A stretch of DNA of 64,000 bases. Source: Methanosarcina mazei S-6 (GTDB taxonomy: Archaea; Halobacteriota; Methanosarcinia; Methanosarcinales; Methanosarcinaceae). The stretch lies in assembly GCF_000970205.1 (NCBI RefSeq), contig NZ_CP009512.1, positions 3,410,001-3,474,000 on the forward strand, in the 5' to 3' direction. The position numbers and the translations under genes were made by a program. Below the pieces are notes generated by a model, which made no database searches, was not told the DNA's origin, and saw nothing but the letters and a program-made list of their open reading frames with translations. Of this stretch, positions 42,930 through 52,354 are shown piece by piece. The stretch's first letter is position 1. Every line of letters begins with the position of its first letter.

Positions 42930-43284
42930 TTCCTTAACCTTCCATTGTCTGCGAGTAGGCCTGACAACTTCAGAATTACCGGGGGGTATAAATTAGACAT
43001 TATTTGTTTCTGAAACCCCAGAATAATTCCCCATATTCGACGTCCCTTAAAATAACCTGAAAATTATGCCAGTAATAATGTGAGTTAGTAATATAACATT
43101 AATTTCATAAAGACGTTTGGATACTGTTAACAAATATTTTATTGGCTGAGTTTTTAAAGAAAAAAAATCGTATTCCGAAATAAAAAGAGATGTTTTTTCG
43201 AGCCAGAATATATTTATACAGAGCTGCCCACTACAGAACAGTTGACATACCTGTAGCCGGGATATCTGACTTTTTATTCACGGC
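42930..43284. other. Upstream region of the PocR-PAS kinase
   Basis: About 355 bases. On the minus strand, ggaaggttaaggaa precedes the kinase GTG. A/T-rich promoter-like sequence is at 43080-43200. No gene is supported. Confidence 0.45.
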
Positions 43285-44142
43285 TCATACGGATTTACCA
43301 GAGTTCCTTCGCTTTTTGCTTCCGATCTTGCTTCTAACCCTTGTATACTCAAGCTTGCGGATATTCCGGATCTGCCCGAGCCTTGTCCCGTCCAGCAGAT
43401 ACACTTCAGCATTTTCAAGCTCTATTCCGCCTGAAGAAAAAATCGGACCTAGAAGGTCTTCTTTTGCAGATTCGTTAAATGGCACGCCTCCGCACAGTTC
43501 GTTGAAAGCAGGCATAATAAAGACTTCAGGGTCAGCCCAGACATTTTCATTTTCAAAATTAAGGTCCCCAAAGCGTTCTTTCAGGACTTCAGCCCTGAAT
43601 TTCGTCCTTATCCATGCAGGTTCAACTGTGGAATATCCTAAGGAATCGGTAAAACGTACCGTGGGATGGTTATGCGCGGTAATAACATGGGAAGCAGCCA
43701 GAAGTTCTGGAGCAGGCCAGGTATGCCCGTGAAAATACCCGATCCCGTCAAGGACAGCTCCTTTTGCAGAATGAACTTTTATATCCTTTTGCCCGCTGAA
43801 AAGAAATTCAATTCCCCCATCATGGTTTCCTGGTAGAATGTCCACATGTGCGTGCTCTGCAAGCGTTTCAAGAAAACACGGAATCTCATCTTTTTCCTGC
43901 CAGGAAACCTGGGGAACATTGTGTTTTATGTCCCCGAGCAGCACTACCCGGTCAGGGGAAACTGACTGTATATAACTCAGAATCCGGTCAAGCCGGTCTT
44001 TCATCCGGCTGGGGAGATTGATTCCACTCCTGTAGAGGTCCCATTCGATCCCCAGGTGGACATCGGCAATAACCAGAGAAGTTTCCGTGTTCGTGGCTGT
44101 AAGTGCAGGTTCTTCAATAATTGGAATGATTTCAGGCGGCAT
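43285..44142 (-). CDS. ICC-like metallophosphoesterase (COG1407 type)
   Basis: A 285-residue calcineurin-like phosphoesterase. Metal-binding motifs appear in order: ADVHLG (D-x-H), LLGDIKH (G-D-x-x), PGNHDGG (G-N-H-D), HGHT and ITAHNHP. Members of this archaeal group often sit next to Lhr-type helicases and are the counterpart of the bacterial ligase-associated phosphoesterase. Here the helicase is about 5 kb away, separated by lysS and a kinase. It is probably a nuclease or phosphatase acting in DNA repair. The C-terminal 60 residues are basic (RSKIGSKKRRNSGKSV), suitable for nucleic-acid contact. Confidence 0.9.
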   Translation of the reverse strand: MPPEIIPIIEEPALTATNTETSLVIADVHLGIEWDLYRSGINLPSRMKDRLDRILSYIQSVSPDRVVLLGDIKHNVPQVSWQEKDEIPCFLETLAEHAHVDILPGNHDGGIEFLFSGQKDIKVHSAKGAVLDGIGYFHGHTWPAPELLAASHVITAHNHPTVRFTDSLGYSTVEPAWIRTKFRAEVLKERFGDLNFENENVWADPEVFIMPAFNELCGGVPFNESAKEDLLGPIFSSGGIELENAEVYLLDGTRLGQIRNIRKLEYTRVRSKIGSKKRRNSGKSV

Positions 44143-44457
44143 AAATAATCACAGAGGGATGACATTTAAAATGTGATAGCATATTGAGAAAATTTTGATA
44201 AGAAGTTCCGGACGATCCAGGGGATTCAGGCACAGGATATGTGCCTCATAATATATAAATAAAATTGATGTTATAAAAAAAGCAGTGGCTGGATAAGGAA
44301 ATTAAACATCAAAAAAGGAACATGGTTCCAACCAGGAGCACAGGGAAAACTCCCAGCCGTGCTGTCATCCTGAGCTGGAGAGGGATGATTTAATCAAATA
44401 TTTTCAGTACTGTGTTTTGATAAGAAGAATGTTTTACAGAAAAAATAGTCATACGGA
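44143..44457. other. Spacer upstream of the phosphoesterase
   Basis: About 300 bases without a gene. A TATA-like tract (ataatatataaataaaattg, 44248-44268) on both strands may serve as the phosphoesterase promoter. A palindrome-like CAGCCGTGCTG lies near 44355. Confidence 0.45.
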
Positions 44458-44459
44458 AG

Positions 44460-44514
44460 AAATATAAAAAGCAGGCTCCAGGGGTTGAAAGATCAGGCTC
44501 TTATCCGCCCCTGG
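44460..44514 (-). terminator. Hairpin terminator after the S16 protease gene
   Basis: CCAGGGG (44478-44484) pairs with CCCCTGG (44508-44514). On the minus strand it is followed by agcctgctttttatattt, a U-rich tract. It begins 18 bases beyond the stop of the protease-domain gene. Confidence 0.65.
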
Positions 44515-44531
44515 CATGAGGCATTTCTGCT

Positions 44532-45449
44532 TCACATTGCATACCTGAGCACATCATCAATTGTGTCCACATACTGGACATCAATATCCATCTGGTCTTC
44601 AATGTAGTCTTCAGCATCCACGATTTCCGGAACCCTCTCAACAATTGTAAAGCCGCCAACTCTTCTTTCCACCAGTTTGTAAATGACAAGTTCACTGTTT
44701 TCCCGGGGCAGAAGGAAGAGAGTTTTTCCTCCGGCTTCTGATGCTTCGGCTTTTTCAAAGACACCGCCTATGGCGCCGACATTGCCTGCAGCATCTATGG
44801 TACCTGTAAGGGTTACACTGTCATTAAGCTCAGTTCCGTTGATTGCGGCAACGGTAAGGAGGGTCATGAGAGCACCTGCACTGGACCCGTCAACACCTGG
44901 GATTTCATGGTCTGCAGTAATGCTGAAGATAACGTCGCTGCCTGAAAGGGAAACTCCTGTTTCCTGCTGGGCAACAAAGACTGCAGTGTTTGCAGCGTCC
45001 TGGAAAATCACACCCATAAGAGGCGTTGTCTGGACAAGTACCCTCCCTTTTCCAGACCTGATCTCAACAGAGATATTGAGAAGGGCTCCCTCTTCAGTAA
45101 CTACCTGCCGGCTGAAAGGACCTGATCTTCCCGGTTCAATGCTCTGAAAAACGGCAGGTGCCTGAAGACTGGCATAGCCTTCCATACCCGCGGGACAGGC
45201 CTGAAGGTTGTTTTCGAGTTCGTAAACCCTCTCACGGTAGAAGTCCAGCTGGGAAGCATAAGAGTTGAGAGACTGGTTATTCTGCGAGATTTGCGTTTCG
45301 AGTATTTCGTTTTCCCTTTCAAGGGAATTTATCTGTGCCTGCATTTCCTGGACCTGCTCCCCCTCAACCGGAGTCTGCTCAAATAAAAGAAAATAAGCAT
45401 TTGCAAATAGAGACAGGACAAGGATAACAGTGATAAGTTTGGATTTCAT
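44532..45449 (-). CDS. Membrane-anchored Lon-type (S16) protease domain, no ATPase
   Basis: A 305-residue protein. Residues 5-23 form a signal anchor, 30-82 a coiled coil (MQAQINSLERENEILETQISQ), and about 110-290 a Lon protease domain. The Ser-Lys dyad is Ser190 in PGVDGSSAGALM and Lys233 in GGVFEKAEAS. There is no AAA+ domain, so the protease would act outside the membrane without ATP, perhaps on envelope proteins. This arrangement recurs in methanogens. The gene 160 bases upstream on the same strand encodes a Trypco-like small protein, possibly its partner. Confidence 0.88.
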   Translation of the reverse strand: MKSKLITVILVLSLFANAYFLLFEQTPVEGEQVQEMQAQINSLERENEILETQISQNNQSLNSYASQLDFYRERVYELENNLQACPAGMEGYASLQAPAVFQSIEPGRSGPFSRQVVTEEGALLNISVEIRSGKGRVLVQTTPLMGVIFQDAANTAVFVAQQETGVSLSGSDVIFSITADHEIPGVDGSSAGALMTLLTVAAINGTELNDSVTLTGTIDAAGNVGAIGGVFEKAEASEAGGKTLFLLPRENSELVIYKLVERRVGGFTIVERVPEIVDAEDYIEDQMDIDVQYVDTIDDVLRYAM

Positions 45450-45608
45450 ATAAAGAATTATTTTGCCGCGACTGGTACTTATTTCTTCCTCAGGCTGCCT
45501 GAAGAACAGGAAAAGAATATAAAAAGAACATGTTTTACAGCACTGGACTGAAACTTAATGCGGCACGGTAAGTCCGGTTACTCCGGCTGCATGGAAAAAC
45601 CTGGCTTT

Positions 45609-46013
45609 TCAGCAGGTTTCTTTTTTTCCATCCTCCTCATGCTTCCATGTCATAACTATTCTCAGGTTTGCGTCCCTATCTGACTTGGTGATTACAGCCT
45701 TACCATCTGTGGTGAAAAGGATATTAAAGCCCATCTGAATCTGAGAAGGCCCCCGCTCTAAAGAGACTTCCTCAACGGTATCTGCAACCATTTTCGAAAA
45801 CTCTTTAATAAGAAGCATCGCATTGTTAATCGAACTTATTGACTTTTCTTCCACAGCTTTTGAAGATAATACCGCCATTTTTATAGTGCCAGTGCCCGGA
45901 GCATGCCCCAGCTCTGCCAGAATTGTTCTTACTTTTGCAGTTTCCTTGCAGGAGTCCTGGTTTTCATCTTTATTATCGCTCTTGTCTTTATCAATAATGC
46001 TTTTAAGGTTCAT
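45609..46013 (-). CDS. Small protein with a Trypco1-like C-terminal part
   Basis: A 134-residue protein. The N-terminal 30 residues are charged and disordered (DKDKSDNKDENQDSCKE). The rest shows helices (VEEKSISSINNAMLLIKEFSKMV) followed by a short strand pattern VEEVSLERGPSQIQMGFNI ... KAVITKSDRDANLRIVMTWKHE. That pattern, ending in V-x-W-K, resembles the trypsin-co-occurring (Trypco1/CU044_2847) domain linked to proteases in conflict systems. The match is by eye and tentative. It lies upstream of the S16 protease-domain gene on the same strand. Confidence 0.45.
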   Translation of the reverse strand: MNLKSIIDKDKSDNKDENQDSCKETAKVRTILAELGHAPGTGTIKMAVLSSKAVEEKSISSINNAMLLIKEFSKMVADTVEEVSLERGPSQIQMGFNILFTTDGKAVITKSDRDANLRIVMTWKHEEDGKKETC

Positions 46014-46133
46014 GCATTACCACCCCCAGGGTAATACAGGGACGTATGGGAGAAAAGGAGAATACGGCCCGAAAAAGTGAATAAGATAAATAAAATAGTA
46101 TATAATTGAATAAATAATTGATGCTTTTCCTTT

Positions 46134-47555
46134 TCAGCTTTCTTCAGATTTTTTTATTTTTGGCCCCTCTTTTGTGTCCTGAACAATATAACCCAGTGAC
46201 TTTATTTTTTCCCTGATAGCGTCAGAAGTTTTCCAGTCTTTTATATTCCGGGCTTCTTCGCGCTCTTCAACAAGCCTGATCACTTCATCAGGAACTTCTT
46301 CTCCGCCAGCCTTTGCAAAGATGCCAAAAGTGTCTGAAAACCGCTTATACAGGGCGTGAATCTCTTCCAGAACCTGCATGTTCTTTCCGGTCTCAAGGTA
46401 TACATTGGCTGTACGCGAAAGTTCCCTGAAAACTGTTATTGCTTTCGGGGTATTGAAATCGTCCTCAAGGGCTTCCCTGAACCGATTCTCAAGTTCAGGA
46501 AGGGTTTTAAGGGTTTCCAGGTCTCCGGGACCAGGTTCATCTTCCACATTCTTCAGGGCAAATTCCAGGTTGTCAAGGGTCTCTTTAAGTTTCAGATAAT
46601 TATTTTTTGCATTTTCTGCAAAGGTTTCGGAATAGTCCAGTTTTTTCCGATAATGCACAGAAAGGAACATGAAACGCACAACCTCGCCACCGTACATTTC
46701 GACAATCTCGGGTAGGGTGAAAACGTTCCCTTTAGATTTGCTCATCTTCTCTCCTTCAACTATAAGATGCTCTCCATGAACCCAGTGGCGCACAAAAGGT
46801 ATTCCTGTTGCCCCCTCTGACTGGGCAATCTCATTTTCATGGTGAGGGAAGATAAGGTCAACGCCGCCGATATGGATATCCAGAGTAGGACCGAAACTGT
46901 TCATTGCCATAACCGAGCATTCGATATGCCACCCGGGGCGGATTTTACCCCATGGGCTTTCATAATAGATGCTTCTTTCAATCTCTTCAGGAGCTGAAGC
47001 TTTCAGGAGAGCAAAGTCCCTGGGGTTGTCCTTATCATACTCATCCACATCCACAGATGCGCCAATCCTGATACTGTCAAAATCAAGTTTTGAAAGCTTG
47101 CCGTAGTCAGGAAAACCTGAAATCCTGTAATACACAGACCCGCCTTTTTCGTAAGCCAGCCCTTTTTCGATCAGCTTCTGTGCAAGCTCAATCATGCCGT
47201 CAACATTTTCCGTAGCCCTTGGATAGGCTGAAGCCCGTTTTATATTCAGCATATCAAGGCCCTTAAAGAATTCTGCAGAGTATTTGTCCGTAAAATCCTT
47301 AAGAGACATCCCCGCTGCCTTTGAGTCCCTGATAGTTTTGTCGTCTATGTCAGTTATGTTCATTACGAGCTTTACTTTATACCCCAGATACTGAAGTGTC
47401 CTGACCACCGTATCCGCCAGCAGAAACGTCCGGTAATTTCCTATATGAGGCATATTGTAGACTGTGGGTCCGCAGGCATAAATCGAAACCTCGCCTTCCT
47501 TTAAAGGTTTGAATGTCTCTTTATTTCGTGTCAGGGTATTGTAGACTTGCAGCAT
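46134..47555 (-). CDS. cysS: Cysteinyl-tRNA synthetase
   Basis: A 473-residue class I enzyme. Cys28 in [15 protein letters not shown] and the later Cys/His/Glu residues ([21 protein letters not shown]) form the zinc site; HIGN at 37-40 is the HIGH motif and KMSKSKGN the KMSKS loop. The C-terminal helical domain ends in lysine-rich sequence. It charges tRNA-Cys directly with cysteine. Many methanogens use the SepRS/SepCysS route instead, and some Methanosarcina carry both, so direct charging is at least available here. Confidence 0.97.
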   Translation of the reverse strand: MLQVYNTLTRNKETFKPLKEGEVSIYACGPTVYNMPHIGNYRTFLLADTVVRTLQYLGYKVKLVMNITDIDDKTIRDSKAAGMSLKDFTDKYSAEFFKGLDMLNIKRASAYPRATENVDGMIELAQKLIEKGLAYEKGGSVYYRISGFPDYGKLSKLDFDSIRIGASVDVDEYDKDNPRDFALLKASAPEEIERSIYYESPWGKIRPGWHIECSVMAMNSFGPTLDIHIGGVDLIFPHHENEIAQSEGATGIPFVRHWVHGEHLIVEGEKMSKSKGNVFTLPEIVEMYGGEVVRFMFLSVHYRKKLDYSETFAENAKNNYLKLKETLDNLEFALKNVEDEPGPGDLETLKTLPELENRFREALEDDFNTPKAITVFRELSRTANVYLETGKNMQVLEEIHALYKRFSDTFGIFAKAGGEEVPDEVIRLVEEREEARNIKDWKTSDAIREKIKSLGYIVQDTKEGPKIKKSEES

Positions 47556-47775
47556 TTGGAACGCCTCTGAGAATGAAGATCCTTAAAATGAAAAAAAGCG
47601 CATTTCAACGCTTCCAATCTCCTTAAATCAGCCAGATTACCTGTATATCATCTAATTAGCCCTATTTTTTTATTAAATTCAGCTATATTTCTTATTGCTT
47701 CCAACTGCTTTATTACTTTTGCAAGAAAAACAATTTTCCGGCTGAAGAGCCTGAAACCCGGAGCAAAACTGAAAT

Positions 47776-48369
47776 TCAGGAAAAACTTTCATCAAACACA
47801 GATACTCCAAGCTTTTCCAGAATTTTTCCAAGCCGAAAAAGAGGGAGCCCAACTGCATTAAAAAAATCCCCTTCTATCCTCTCTATAAGGACCGCTCCTT
47901 TTCCCTGAGCTGCAAAAGCCCCTGCTTTGTCAAGAGGCTCCCCTGTCCTGACATATACCAGGATCTGTTCGTCATCCATTTCAGACATCCAGACATCAGT
48001 TGACTCGGATTCGCTAATTTCCTGAGCACTGTCAAGGTCCAGAACAGTAAGCCCGGTTACTACCCTGAACTTTCTCCCATTCAGCTTTTTGAGCATTTCT
48101 TCGGCTTTTTCAGGAAAATTCGGCTTTCCCAGAACCTCACCGTTATAGAGAACCGATGTATCAGCAGAGATAATAATTCCTGAACTGAAGTGTTTTGCAA
48201 CATCTCTGGCTTTCCCTATGGAGTGCCTGATCAGGAGTTCTTCAGGGGCGAGATCCGGCTGGGGAGGTTCTTCGTAAGAACTGGGGGAGACAAGGAAATT
48301 ATCTCCGATTAACTGTCTAAGCAGTTCTTTCCGCCTTGGGGATGCAGACGCGAGAATTATCCTGCGCAT
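47776..48369 (-). CDS. maf: Maf-type nucleotide pyrophosphatase
   Basis: A 197-residue protein from the ATG at 48369, which gives the canonical [17 protein letters not shown] start with the S-x-S-P-R-R loop. Further family features are the [16 protein letters not shown] block with the catalytic Asp and the [30 protein letters not shown] segment. Maf proteins hydrolyse dTTP/UTP or modified nucleotides and act in nucleotide-pool cleaning. The frame extends 13 codons upstream to 48408, into a triplicated 17-bp repeat; those residues are not family-like. Confidence 0.93.
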   Translation of the reverse strand: MRRIILASASPRRKELLRQLIGDNFLVSPSSYEEPPQPDLAPEELLIRHSIGKARDVAKHFSSGIIISADTSVLYNGEVLGKPNFPEKAEEMLKKLNGRKFRVVTGLTVLDLDSAQEISESESTDVWMSEMDDEQILVYVRTGEPLDKAGAFAAQGKGAVLIERIEGDFFNAVGLPLFRLGKILEKLGVSVFDESFS

Positions 48370-48406
48370 GGAGAAAAATCTGGATGGATAGGATATATCA
48401 CTATCC

Positions 48407-48456
48407 ATGAAAAGGTAAGTTCCATGAAAAGGTAAGTTCCATGAAAAGGCAAGTTT
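48407..48456. repeat. Three-copy 17-bp direct repeat
   Basis: tccatgaaaaggtaagt occurs three times head to tail, the last with one change (ggcaag). It spans the spacer between the antiporter stop and the maf start, including a possible upstream maf start codon. Confidence 0.85.
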
Positions 48457-48463
48457 TCATTCA

Positions 48464-50479
48464 CTACTGAACGCTTTCAAAGAACTTCCGGACATTGTAG
48501 AGGTCTTCGGTTTTTCCGAGGAGGACGCAGGCATCTTTTGCGTGAAGAAGGAAGTCTCCTGCCGGGGTATGGAACATATCCGTGCCTCTGCGCACAGATA
48601 TTATCGTCACTCCATGCCTTCTTCTGAAATCCAGTTCTGAAAGGGTTTTTTCCTGGAAACTCGAACCCTCTCCTACCTTGAGGACCTGAATATCAATTCC
48701 AGGAAGCCCGTCCTTTATACTGAACCCACTGTCAATTCCCGGCTCGACAACCAGTTTTCTCAGTCTTCTGTAACCGTTAGCCCTCAAATCGTTTACCATT
48801 TTTTCAATATTTTCCCTGGGGACAAGGTATTTTTCAAGCAGGCGGACAAAAATTTCCACTGAGGTTTCGTATTCTTCAGGAATGATTTCATCTGCGCCCA
48901 TGGAGTTGAGTCTTTTCATTTCCTGCAGGTCATGCACTTTTACAATTACACAGATATTGGGATTCAGCTCTTTTGCTTTCTCTACAATTTTCCCTGTGGA
49001 GGAAGAATCAGCTATTCCTGTTACAAGGACCCTTGCATTTTTAATTCCTGCATGTTCCAGGACAGCTCCGAAGGTTGCATCCCCATACTGGATTTTCTCC
49101 CCTTTTGCTTTCTCATGCTGCACAATTTCGGGATTCATTTCAATTATAAGATAGGGGATACCAGCGGCTTTTGCTGCCTTTGAGATCGTCTTTCCGGAAA
49201 AGCCAAACCCCACTATAATAAGATGGTCTTTAATCTGGGGCTCGGTCATCTCTTCATTATAAAGGGGCTCGGAATAAATGCCGTTTATCAGCTTCATGCC
49301 ATGAGTCGTATCTGAGACCTTTTTGACAATGAAATCTGCAGGCCTGTAAGAGGCATTGATCAGGAAAGGTGTAACTCCCATGGTGAGGATTGAAACTGCC
49401 AGAAATGTCTGATAGGTTTCTTCTGCAAGAAGGGAGTACTCCAGCCCCAGCCTGGAAAGGACAAAGGAGAATTCCCCTACCTGAGAAAGGGCAAGTCCTG
49501 TAAGTATAGTGGTGCGGAGGGGGCAGCCAAGAAGGAAGGTCACAAGACTTCCGGCGATCAGTTTTATGATGATGAGGCTGACCGTGGCAAGAATAATAAC
49601 AGAAAGGTTGTCAAGCAGGTAGTGGAGATCCAGAAGCATTCCTACGGACACGAAAAAGAAGCTCATGAACATGTCTTTTAAAGGCATGATATTACCTATT
49701 GCCTGCTGGCTGTACTGGGACCCTGAGATGACTATCCCGGCTAAAAAAGCTCCCAGTGCCAGGGAAAGCCCTATACTGTAAGTGAAGACGGCTGCTGAAA
49801 GGCAGATGAAAACGACGCTGACGAAGAAAAGCTGTTTGCTGCCCGTCTTACCTACATGGTAAAATATCGCGGGGACAACAAACTTGGCGCTCAGGATAAA
49901 AGTCAGAATAATCAGGGAGCCCTTGAAGAAAATGTTCGGAAGAGACCCCTCAAAACTCACAGAACTTCCTGCAAGTATCGGAGTGATCAGGATAAGGGGC
50001 ACGATAGCAAGGTCCTGAAATATAAGAATTGCAAGCGAGGTTTTTCCGTGCGGAGTATAAACCTCATTTCTGTCCTGAAGGACCTTGAGAACTATTGCAG
50101 TGCTGCTAAGTGAGATCAGGAGGCCTGTAAATAAGGATGCAGAATGACTGAAACCAAGATTTGTGCAGACAGCCAGCACAATTCCTGTTGTAAAGAGGAT
50201 CTGAAGAGCACCTCCCACCAGTACAGCCTTTTTCATATTCCAGAGGTCTTTTAAAGAGAGGTCGACTCCGATCGTAAATAGCAGAAAAATGACGCCCAGT
50301 TCGGCATTTATTTCCATGTTTTGCCCGCTGTCCATAATCCCAAGCCCGTGAGGGCCTATCAGCACCCCGGTTACAAGAAATCCCAGCACAGGAGGGACTT
50401 CAAATTTGGAGAATATGGTAAGGATAAGAATGGCAAAACCCAGAATTACATCGACATGCGCCAGCACAGAGAGATCCAT
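48464..50479 (-). CDS. CPA2-family cation:proton antiporter with RCK domains (KefB-like)
   Basis: A 671-residue membrane protein. Residues about 1-385 contain about twelve hydrophobic helices of the Na+/H+ exchanger type, with a conserved GVLIGPHGLG near the start and the helix containing ALGAFLAGIVISGS. Residues about 405-540 are a TrkA-N/RCK Rossmann domain (IIVGFGFSGKTISKAAK) that would bind NAD(H) or a nucleotide. A TrkA-C domain closes the protein (from about 585). It exchanges K+ or Na+ for protons under regulation by its cytoplasmic domain. Confidence 0.93.
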   Translation of the reverse strand: MDLSVLAHVDVILGFAILILTIFSKFEVPPVLGFLVTGVLIGPHGLGIMDSGQNMEINAELGVIFLLFTIGVDLSLKDLWNMKKAVLVGGALQILFTTGIVLAVCTNLGFSHSASLFTGLLISLSSTAIVLKVLQDRNEVYTPHGKTSLAILIFQDLAIVPLILITPILAGSSVSFEGSLPNIFFKGSLIILTFILSAKFVVPAIFYHVGKTGSKQLFFVSVVFICLSAAVFTYSIGLSLALGAFLAGIVISGSQYSQQAIGNIMPLKDMFMSFFFVSVGMLLDLHYLLDNLSVIILATVSLIIIKLIAGSLVTFLLGCPLRTTILTGLALSQVGEFSFVLSRLGLEYSLLAEETYQTFLAVSILTMGVTPFLINASYRPADFIVKKVSDTTHGMKLINGIYSEPLYNEEMTEPQIKDHLIIVGFGFSGKTISKAAKAAGIPYLIIEMNPEIVQHEKAKGEKIQYGDATFGAVLEHAGIKNARVLVTGIADSSSTGKIVEKAKELNPNICVIVKVHDLQEMKRLNSMGADEIIPEEYETSVEIFVRLLEKYLVPRENIEKMVNDLRANGYRRLRKLVVEPGIDSGFSIKDGLPGIDIQVLKVGEGSSFQEKTLSELDFRRRHGVTIISVRRGTDMFHTPAGDFLLHAKDACVLLGKTEDLYNVRKFFESVQ

Positions 50480-50790
50480 TTCGTTTTACTCCTCTGGAAA
50501 TCAAAACAAAAATACTTACAGATTTCTAAATTGAAGTTTCTCAAATTTTCAAAGAACATTACAGAGTGAAGTTCATGAAATATTATTTTACTCACCCGCC
50601 CCGCGAATATTATCTGCTGTAAGTGAACAAATATTTATTAACAGATATAGTATTTTCGGTAGAAAATAGAAAAGAAAAAATAGGAAGCATATACAGTATC
50701 TTAATTAATTTTCATTTTTTTCCAGAGCTTATCTTTCTGGAAATAAGGTAAAAGATTCAGGAACTTCATCCTCAGTAACCTGATCTAGAA
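50480..50790. other. Spacer between the antiporter and the ICMT-family gene
   Basis: About 310 bases. A TATA-like aacaaatatttattaacag around 50626-50644 could be a minus-strand promoter for the antiporter. No gene is supported. Confidence 0.45.
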
Positions 50791-51450
50791 TTACCATATT
50801 TTTGGGACCAGCCTGTAAGTTCTCTTTACATAATCTTTATACCCGTTCACTTCCCGGAGCAAGGTCTCTTCTTCCAGCTTCAGCCTGTACAGGAAGAGAA
50901 AAACAAGTACTGCCGAAATGCTGAGTGAATAATACGCATTGAGGATAAGAGGAATACCGACGGCCTGCAGGAGATTCCCTGCGTAAGCAGGATGTCTTAT
51001 GAACCTGTAAGGTCCGCTTTCTATAAGCTCGTGCCTGTCCTTAATCTCAATATGCACGGAAAAGTATTTGCCCAGGGTCCATATGCCCCATGCCCTGAGG
51101 ATTGTACCGGATACTGCCAGAAATGTGCCTGTGGCTGTAACGGCAGGTGAATACCCGGGAAATAGGCTGTATTCAAGAGCCGGGAGGATTAAAAGCAACC
51201 ACCAGAAGAATAAAAGCAGGTAACGAGTCCATTTATCTGACTGTATTCCTGGAAGGTCAGAACCCCTGTATGCGAATTTTTCTGCCTTCAGAGAAAATAT
51301 AAGGGTTCCTGCATAAACATAAACCGGTAGATGATTTAAAGAGTTCCAATTCCTGTCCAGAACTGTCCAGATTACGGCTGCCAGTAAAATCATGGGTATG
51401 CTTATGGTCCAGCTTATCTGATCTTCTTTTTTTATTTTGGGTCCACGCAT
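50791..51450 (-). CDS. Isoprenylcysteine carboxyl methyltransferase (ICMT)-family protein
   Basis: A 219-residue protein with five or six transmembrane helices. The C-terminal catalytic part has the ICMT/PEMT signature GPYRFIRHPAYAGNLLQAVG followed by EEETLLREVNGYKDYVKRTYRLVP, which bind S-adenosylmethionine and the substrate. Prokaryotic members methylate unknown membrane substrates; isoprenylated Cys is not established in archaea. It is a single gene with a divergent isochorismatase-type gene upstream. Confidence 0.88.
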   Translation of the reverse strand: MRGPKIKKEDQISWTISIPMILLAAVIWTVLDRNWNSLNHLPVYVYAGTLIFSLKAEKFAYRGSDLPGIQSDKWTRYLLLFFWWLLLILPALEYSLFPGYSPAVTATGTFLAVSGTILRAWGIWTLGKYFSVHIEIKDRHELIESGPYRFIRHPAYAGNLLQAVGIPLILNAYYSLSISAVLVFLFLYRLKLEEETLLREVNGYKDYVKRTYRLVPKIW

Positions 51451-51626
51451 TGAATATTTTAATGAAATTAATTATTCTTCTATTTTTCCAGCCTCTCAGT
51501 AAATTCATAAAGTGAAGCAAAAACAAACAGCAAATAAAAAACAGGTCATGCATAAAAATGAGAATTAATTAAAAAGCCTGTGAGAAAACCGTCAAAAATA
51601 TCATTATTGACAGCTTCACTGGCAGT

Positions 51627-52169
51627 ATGAAAGAAACCCTTCTTCTTATTGATATTCAAAACGACTATTTTCCAGGCGGTAGGATGGAACTTGCAGGCAT
51701 GGAAGACGCGTCAAAAAAGGCGGCTGGTCTCCTTAAAGCATTCCGTGCTTCAGGCAAACCGGTATTTTTTATCAAACACCTTTCTACCAGGCCCGGAGCT
51801 TCCTTTTTCATACCCGGAACTCCCGGAGCGGAAATCCATGACAGCGTCCAGCCCCTATCAGAGGAAACAGTTATTGAGAAACATTTCCCGAACAGCTTTT
51901 TCCAGACTGAGCTTCTCTCACGGCTGAATGAAGAAAATGTGACAGATCTGGTAATCTGCGGGGCAATGAGCCATATGTGTATAGACACAACTGTGAGGGC
52001 TGCAAAAGAACTCGGTTTTACATCTACCCTGATTGCCGATGCCTGTGCCACTCGTGATCTTAAATTCAAAGATGAACTCCTGCCTGCCAGTACTGTTCAT
52101 GCATCTTTCATGGCTGCACTGGATGGAATGTTTGCAAAAGTAATGACCACAGAAGAATATCTTGTATGA
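51627..52169 (+). CDS. Isochorismatase-family cysteine hydrolase
   Basis: A 180-residue cytosolic hydrolase. The catalytic triad of the family is visible: Asp9 in LLIDIQNDYF, Lys in VIEKHFPNSFF, and Cys in GAMSHMCIDTTVRAA. Members act on nicotinamide, isochorismate, ureidoacrylate or N-carbamoyl compounds. The substrate is unknown. The gene is followed within 20 bases by the complete two-hairpin 3' element that is the likely terminator. Confidence 0.93.
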   Translation: MKETLLLIDIQNDYFPGGRMELAGMEDASKKAAGLLKAFRASGKPVFFIKHLSTRPGASFFIPGTPGAEIHDSVQPLSEETVIEKHFPNSFFQTELLSRLNEENVTDLVICGAMSHMCIDTTVRAAKELGFTSTLIADACATRDLKFKDELLPASTVHASFMAALDGMFAKVMTTEEYLV

Positions 52170-52189
52170 AAATCAATTTTCCATCCTTC

Positions 52190-52275
52190 TTTTAATTTGG
52201 CATGAAAGTTCTCTCAAGTACTTTCATTTTTTGGGCATGTTATTCGAAGAATATCATGTGTGTTTTTTGTTTTTT
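52190..52275 (+). terminator. Two-hairpin 3' element with oligo-U tail (uninterrupted copy)
   Basis: Hairpin 1 pairs atgaaagt (52202-52209) with actttcat (52220-52227) around a ten-base loop. Hairpin 2 pairs catgttatt with aatatcatg around cgaag (52236-52258). A T-rich run tgttttttgttttttttt follows. It lies 20 bases after the isochorismatase stop. The same element, in the same position after a stop codon, is the site into which the IS110 element at 20.3-21.8 kb inserted, between the arms of hairpin 1. Confidence 0.85.
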
Positions 52276-52354
52276 TTTAATAATAAAAAAATAGTAACAG
52301 TGAATAAATGAAAAATTGCAGGTAAATGAAAAACTACTACCTTTCAAACAGAAA

